From M3007 sp044230315 (GTDB lineage: Bacteria > Bacteroidota > Bacteroidia > Chitinophagales > Saprospiraceae): a stretch of DNA of 64,000 nucleotides. Numbering within the stretch: the stretch's first letter is position 1; every line of letters begins with the position of its first letter. Position numbers and translations under genes: made by a program. Below are positions 60,435-64,000 of the stretch, one piece after another. The notes beneath the pieces are model-generated. The model was given only the letters and a program-made list of their open reading frames with translations. It was not told the origin of the DNA and made no database searches. The stretch spans positions 1 through 64,000 of the forward strand of contig JBGARJ010000030.1 of the NCBI GenBank assembly GCA_044230315.1. The letters are read 5' to 3'.

Positions 60435-61413
60435 CTGCTGTAGTCGTTCCCGTGAGGATGTCCACCGCGCCGGCCACTTCCAGGCCGGCTGTTCGGGCGG
60501 TTCCGCTAAAGATTTGCCGGCCATTTTCCAGCAGTTCGGCATAAATTGTGGCTTGCAGGCTTTCGTTGATTTTTCCGGTCATCTCCCCGGAAATGGGTGA
60601 GCGGAGGGCTGTTCCAGGCGCCTGATGGGCCTGGATGCGCAATTCTGTTTGAGGGTTTTTAAAAATAAGGGAAACGGACTGGTCGCCAATTTCCAGGTAT
60701 TTCCGCGCGCCGGTATACGTGGCAAAGCGGAACAAGCGCCCGTCGAGCCAAAAACCGCTGATAAATCCAATGAAATAGCTACCCAACCAAGGGATATGCG
60801 CTACGGAAGCCATCAGAGAAGCCCGGTCGGCTGTGTCGAAGTGATTGGTTTGCATCCAAACATAGGCGCGCGGAAATGAACGCCCCCAGTCTTTTTCGAT
60901 ATACCCTTTACCGCCGGCGAAATCGATTGGGCCGCCATCGATATTTAACACGCCATCCAGGTGATGGTGCAGGCTGACCACCCCGTGGAAACATTCCATA
61001 AATGGCACAAACGAATACCAGCCCATAATTCCGGGCGCCCCCAGCATCTTGGGCCACGCTTGAGGCTCCTGGAACTGGATTTCTCCGTGCAGGTTTGGTA
61101 AGTCAAGCCGGATCTTTTGTCCGGAGAAATAATTTCCGCCCAGCTCGACCTCAAACGACCGTGCGGCGGGCACAAACTCATTTGCGGGAAAACGATGATA
61201 CCGGGCCGTGCAGGCTTTGCCGTCCATGACCTGGATAAATGCATGCCGGTTTCCCGCCTGATCCATCGAAATACCCGGTATTATGGCCAGGGCGGCGCGT
61301 TCATCTGCGCTAACGAGTTTGAAATACCATCCTTCGAAGTAGCGCCGTTTACGGCCCCAACCGTGGTACATATCGGGATTCCAGGTGGCCCGCAGGCGGC
61401 GAAGCAGTGTCAT
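60421..61413 (-). CDS. Tocopherol-cyclase-like protein
   Basis: The 330-residue protein matches the tocopherol cyclase family: start TWNPDMYHGWGRKRRYFEGW with the FEGWYFKL segment, GYIEKDWGRSFPRAYVWMQT in the middle and a lipocalin-like two-half beta-barrel layout. Plant and cyanobacterial members close the chromanol ring of tocopherol; bacterial homologues outside cyanobacteria have no proven substrate, so a role in quinone or lipid chemistry is inference. It lies 29 bp after aroC on the same strand, an interesting pairing since chorismate feeds quinone synthesis. It converges with the ElaA-like gene, with a 14-bp overlap. Confidence 0.8.
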   Translation of the reverse strand: MTLLRRLRATWNPDMYHGWGRKRRYFEGWYFKLVSADERAALAIIPGISMDQAGNRHAFIQVMDGKACTARYHRFPANEFVPAARSFEVELGGNYFSGQKIRLDLPNLHGEIQFQEPQAWPKMLGAPGIMGWYSFVPFMECFHGVVSLHHHLDGVLNIDGGPIDFAGGKGYIEKDWGRSFPRAYVWMQTNHFDTADRASLMASVAHIPWLGSYFIGFISGFWLDGRLFRFATYTGARKYLEIGDQSVSLIFKNPQTELRIQAHQAPGTALRSPISGEMTGKINESLQATIYAELLENGRQIFSGTARTAGLEVAGAVDILTGTTTAVKIP

Positions 61414-61442
61414 GTCGAATGAAAATTGGACCGGTTGATCAA

Positions 61443-62561
61443 TCAGATTTCTGCGTCGGGCAACTGTGCAGTGCGCTGCCGCAACAGGTGGTCGGCCAAC
61501 ACAAGGGCGGCCATTGCTTCCACGATAGGCACGGCCCTCGGCACCACACAGGGATCGTGCCGGCCTTTGCCCTTTACCACCGCCGATTCCCCCGCAGCAT
61601 TGGCCGATACCTGGTCGCGCAGGATCGTAGCTACGGGCTTGAAAGCAACCCGAAAATAGATATCCATGCCATTCGATATGCCGCCCTGAATACCGCCGGA
61701 ATGGTTGGTGGCGGTCTGGAGCACCGGTACCGTGCTATTGGCGGATGGGGTTTCAACGGGAATAAAACGGTCGTTGTGTTCCGAACCGAGCATTCGAACG
61801 CCAGCAAACCCGGAGCCGTATTCGAAACCTTTGGCGGCATTGATGCTGAGCATGGCTTTGCCTAGGTCGGCATGCAGTTTGTCAAAAACCGGTTCGCCCA
61901 GCCCGGCCGGGCAACCGCGTATCACGGCGCTGACCACGCCGCCGACGGTGTCGCCGGCTTTGCGCACTTTTTTGATCAGCCGGATCATCTTGTCCGCCAT
62001 GACCGGGTCGGGGCACCGGATCGCATTGGATTCCGTCTGGGAAAGGTCGAGCTCGACATAGGGTTTTTCGACCTGCAGGCGCCCCACCTGACTGACATAG
62101 GCCTGAATTTCGATGCCTTGTGTTTTCAATAATATTTTTGCCAGGGCGCCCGCTGCTACCCGCGCTGCCGTTTCGCGTGCGCTGCTGCGCCCGCCGCCGC
62201 GGTGATCCCGGCGGCCGTATTTGACTTGCCAGGTGTAGTCGGCGTGGCTGGGCCGGAACGTATCGGCGAGGTGATCGTAGTCCTGCGAACGTTGGTCCTC
62301 ATTCGGGATAAGTAAGGCAATAGGCGTACCGGTGCTCTTTCCGTTGAACAGGCCGCTGAGCACCTGCACGGTGTCGCTTTCTTTGCGTTGGGTGACAATG
62401 GCGCTTTGGCCGGGGCGCCGGCGGTCGAGTTCGTGTTGGATGAAATCCAGGTCGACCGTCAATCCAGCCGGGCAGCCGTCGATGATACAACCGATCGCTG
62501 CGCCGTGCGACTCACCGAACGTAGTGACGCGGAAGAGTGTGCCGAAAGTATTTCCTGCCAA
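61443..62561 (-). CDS. aroC: Chorismate synthase (TTG start)
   Basis: AroC makes chorismate, the last shikimate-pathway step, using reduced FMN. The 372-residue protein has the three family signatures: GESHGAAIGCIIDGCPAG, the Arg-rich RRDHRGGGRSSARETAARVA and SGGIQGGISNGMDIYF. The conserved start (M)AGNTFGTLFRVTTFG begins at a TTG at 62561; no nearby in-frame ATG is available. Length is typical. The tocopherol-cyclase-like gene follows 29 bp downstream, and a terminator separates aroC from the thioredoxin gene upstream. Confidence 0.96.
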   Translation of the reverse strand: MAGNTFGTLFRVTTFGESHGAAIGCIIDGCPAGLTVDLDFIQHELDRRRPGQSAIVTQRKESDTVQVLSGLFNGKSTGTPIALLIPNEDQRSQDYDHLADTFRPSHADYTWQVKYGRRDHRGGGRSSARETAARVAAGALAKILLKTQGIEIQAYVSQVGRLQVEKPYVELDLSQTESNAIRCPDPVMADKMIRLIKKVRKAGDTVGGVVSAVIRGCPAGLGEPVFDKLHADLGKAMLSINAAKGFEYGSGFAGVRMLGSEHNDRFIPVETPSANSTVPVLQTATNHSGGIQGGISNGMDIYFRVAFKPVATILRDQVSANAAGESAVVKGKGRHDPCVVPRAVPIVEAMAALVLADHLLRQRTAQLPDAEI

Positions 62562-62642
62562 AGCCTGTGCGCCCGTTAGTACAGGGCGGTATCGATGCGT
62601 GAAACAATATGCAAAAGAACAAGTTTGCAGGCTAAAAATGAA

Positions 62643-62670
62643 GCAGGCAGCGGTTTGGAACGCTGCCTGC
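62643..62670 (-). terminator. Intrinsic terminator of the thioredoxin gene
   Basis: GCAGGCAGCG (62643-62652) and CGCTGCCTGC (62661-62670) form a perfect 10-bp stem with an 8-nt loop. On the minus strand it is followed by TTCATTTTTAG, and lies 24 bp after the stop of the thioredoxin gene. Confidence 0.8.
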
Positions 62671-62693
62671 TGGATGGGGAAGCCGGGTGGCCG

Positions 62694-63533
62694 TTATTTT
62701 TGACTGGTGAACCTTCGTTCGTAGGTTTCCCAGGGTGTGGTTTTGTGGCTGTCGGTGCCGAAGTAATTGAGGATCGTTTCCAGTTTGGAGGCCTCCAGAT
62801 ACCCCGGGATAGGCTGAATAACGTTCATCGATTCATCGAGGAAAACGACGGTGGGGAAACTCAGGCGGTTGTTGAGGAACTCGGCTGCGAGTTCATGGTA
62901 TCCGCGCGCGCCGTTTTTGTGAAAATGGTAGGTTTTGTTGTTGAAAACGATGTCTTGTTGTTGCTCCGCATTGAGTTTTACCGCGTAATAATTGTCGTTG
63001 AGGTACTGGGCCACTTCCGGGTCAACAAAAGTCGATTCATCCATGCGTTTGCACCAGCCGCACCAATCGGTAAATACGTCGATGAATATTTTGCGCTTCT
63101 CGGTTTTACATTTTTCCATGGCTTCTTCCAATGTCATCCATTGGACTTTCACGGTCGGCTCATCGGTTTTCAGCACAGGAGCGGCCGGCATTTGCGAGGG
63201 CACGGTTTTGGGGGTGGTGAGTGCGGTCCGGGTAGTGCCCGTGGTGCGATTGCCGGCAGTGGTAGCGGACTCAGAAGTTGTGGAGCGTTGGCTGGCGGTA
63301 GTCGCCGGCTCTTGCCGGGTGGTGTTGGGTGAAGTGGAACGCGTGTTGGTCGTGTTCTGCGTAGTCGAACGGGGCGCACTGGGCGCAGGCGTCGCGCTCG
63401 AGCGCGGTTTGGCCGCAGCGGGTGGCGTGCTCCTGCCGCTGGTAGCCGGCTGGGCATTGCTTCGATTCGTGGTTTGCGCTGAAAGTACATGCGCCAGGGT
63501 GGCGATGATACACAGCAAAAGGAGTTTGCGCAT
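62694..63533 (-). CDS. Exported thioredoxin-like protein with long Ser/Thr/Pro linker
   Basis: The 279-residue protein has a signal peptide (MRKLLLLCIIATLAHVLSAQ), then about 100 residues of Ser/Thr/Ala/Pro/Arg/Asn-rich low complexity (21-120), then a thioredoxin-like domain of the DUF255/thioredoxin_7 type with the redox motif DWCGWCK (C158, C161) and the cis-proline segment LSFPTVVFLD. It probably acts as a thiol oxidoreductase in the periplasm or at the surface; the linker would let it reach away from a membrane or wall. The start at 63533 follows from the signal peptide and the -7 element at 63564. Confidence 0.9.
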   Translation of the reverse strand: MRKLLLLCIIATLAHVLSAQTTNRSNAQPATSGRSTPPAAAKPRSSATPAPSAPRSTTQNTTNTRSTSPNTTRQEPATTASQRSTTSESATTAGNRTTGTTRTALTTPKTVPSQMPAAPVLKTDEPTVKVQWMTLEEAMEKCKTEKRKIFIDVFTDWCGWCKRMDESTFVDPEVAQYLNDNYYAVKLNAEQQQDIVFNNKTYHFHKNGARGYHELAAEFLNNRLSFPTVVFLDESMNVIQPIPGYLEASKLETILNYFGTDSHKTTPWETYERRFTSQK

Positions 63534-63563
63534 AGCGAAACTGTTGGATTCAAAATGATTGAA

Positions 63564-63571
63564 CAAAAGTA
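63564..63571 (-). promoter_or_regulatory. -7 promoter element (TACTTTTG, minus strand)
   Basis: The minus strand reads TACTTTTG, matching TAnnTTTG, 30 bp before the thioredoxin gene's ATG. Confidence 0.5.
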
Positions 63572-63747
63572 GCACGGATATAACCGAAAAACCAAAAATG
63601 GCCTTTCGCACTGCGGGTACTTTAAAGAAAGTTTAACCCTTTTGGGGGGGTAGCAAAGCCTTGTGCGCTTTAGACTACTTATCCGGCGGGATTTACCGTT
63701 ATTTGCGACTTAGCGCCGTTTAGTCCGGCCTCGCAGCAGGGTTTTGT

Positions 63748-63771
63748 CTGTACTCATTTCTGTACTCATTT
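63748..63771. repeat. Tandem 12-bp repeat before the recombinase-like gene
   Basis: CTGTACTCATTT occurs twice in direct succession (63748-63759 and 63760-63771), ending 6 bp before the ATG at 63778. The spacing and position suggest a protein-binding site (operator or recombinase arm site), but this is not proven. Confidence 0.5.
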
Positions 63772-63777
63772 TTAAAC

Positions 63778-64000
63778 ATGCGACAACCCAGCATTACCAT
63801 CGTTCAGCGGGGTAGGGCAGACCGGTTCGGTGTGCAGAAACTTTACCTGCGCTATGCCTGGAACTACCACACCAATTACATTGCCCTTCCCTGGAAAATG
63901 CTGTGCAAAGATTGGGATGCACGCGCCCAATCCGTGAAGCCGAAAGCCAGCCTGGGCGGTGAAGGCGCCGTGGTGGTGAACACCGATCTGCGCAACAAAC
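63778..64000 (+). CDS. Partial gene, N-terminus resembles Bacteroidota tyrosine recombinase
   Basis: The frame is open from the ATG at 63778 to the window end (74 codons). It reads MRQPSITIVQRGRADRFGVQ then KLYLRYAWNYHTNYIALPWK, followed by MLCKDWDARAQSVKPKAS. The pattern of beta-strand, Tyr/Trp-rich strand and CKDWDARAQ resembles the arm-binding domain at the start of phage/transposon tyrosine recombinases of Bacteroidota, where the WD-x-xxQ turn is common. The catalytic domain would lie outside the window, so the assignment is provisional. The gene is truncated by the edge, not broken. Confidence 0.5.
   Translation, partial: MRQPSITIVQRGRADRFGVQKLYLRYAWNYHTNYIALPWKMLCKDWDARAQSVKPKASLGGEGAVVVNTDLRNK

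Noticed and set aside
63600..63777. tRNA gene as an attachment site next to the recombinase-like gene
   Set aside because: No cloverleaf or CCA-type acceptor pattern could be made from this stretch.

Overview
The window is a GC-rich chromosomal segment of a Bacteroidota bacterium, most likely Saprospiria/Chitinophagia-like. The evidence is: repeated TAnnTTTG-type -7 promoter elements in front of genes; an exported alpha/beta-hydrolase ending in a type IX secretion (T9SS) sorting domain; a Bacteroidota-style DUF2911 protein; a PspC-domain protein; and an mreBCD-PBP2 block. Coding density is high, genes run in short operons on both strands, and many long antisense reading frames are shadows produced by GC-rich codon usage. 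I see no tRNA, rRNA or CRISPR array.

Layout. 1-508: gene-free, with a perfect 15-bp hairpin and an internal direct repeat. 509-4390 (-): a TIR-like/TPR/short-chain-dehydrogenase fusion and a TlpA-type thioredoxin lipoprotein. 4391-5258: mostly non-coding, with a 162-bp MITE-like inverted-repeat element next to a possible 33-aa membrane protein. 5259-8081: alpha-L-fucosidase, PspC-like protein, a 40-bp near-perfect inverted repeat and a Tat-exported TIM-barrel isomerase. 8328-11848: glgA (with an unusual repetitive basic tail), glgC and a sugar mutarotase. 11899-14537: dnaN, divergent from an M16 family protein without the zinc motif. 14744-19274: mreB, mreC, mreD and PBP2, the cell-elongation machinery. 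19326-24069: GPH-type transporter, a small membrane-anchored protein, an NlpC/P60 pseudo-enzyme, an M42 aminopeptidase and pyrE. 24195-29590: NUDIX, methyltransferase, a large Asp-box beta-propeller and a lipoprotein. 29661-37400: aminoacyl-tRNA-protein transferase-like gene, PEP carboxylase, Lon N-domain protein, STAS protein and clpC.

37680-54346 is the standout: five head-to-tail genes (16.7 kb) with overlapping or very short junctions. They encode a leaderless subtilisin-like protease, a DUF6603 protein and three proteins of 1117, 1857 and 618 residues that I cannot assign. None has a secretion signal; one carries a central transmembrane hairpin and another a coiled-coil start. This looks like one dedicated multi-protein system of unknown function and is the best candidate for something undescribed.

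54448-63533: an orphan 7TMR-type histidine kinase, the T9SS hydrolase, a DUF2911 protein, an outer-membrane barrel followed by a small cytochrome c lipoprotein, an ElaA-like acetyltransferase, a tocopherol-cyclase-like protein, aroC (TTG start) and a periplasmic thioredoxin. At 63778 a gene resembling the N-terminus of a tyrosine recombinase begins and runs off the end, so a mobile element may start at the right edge.
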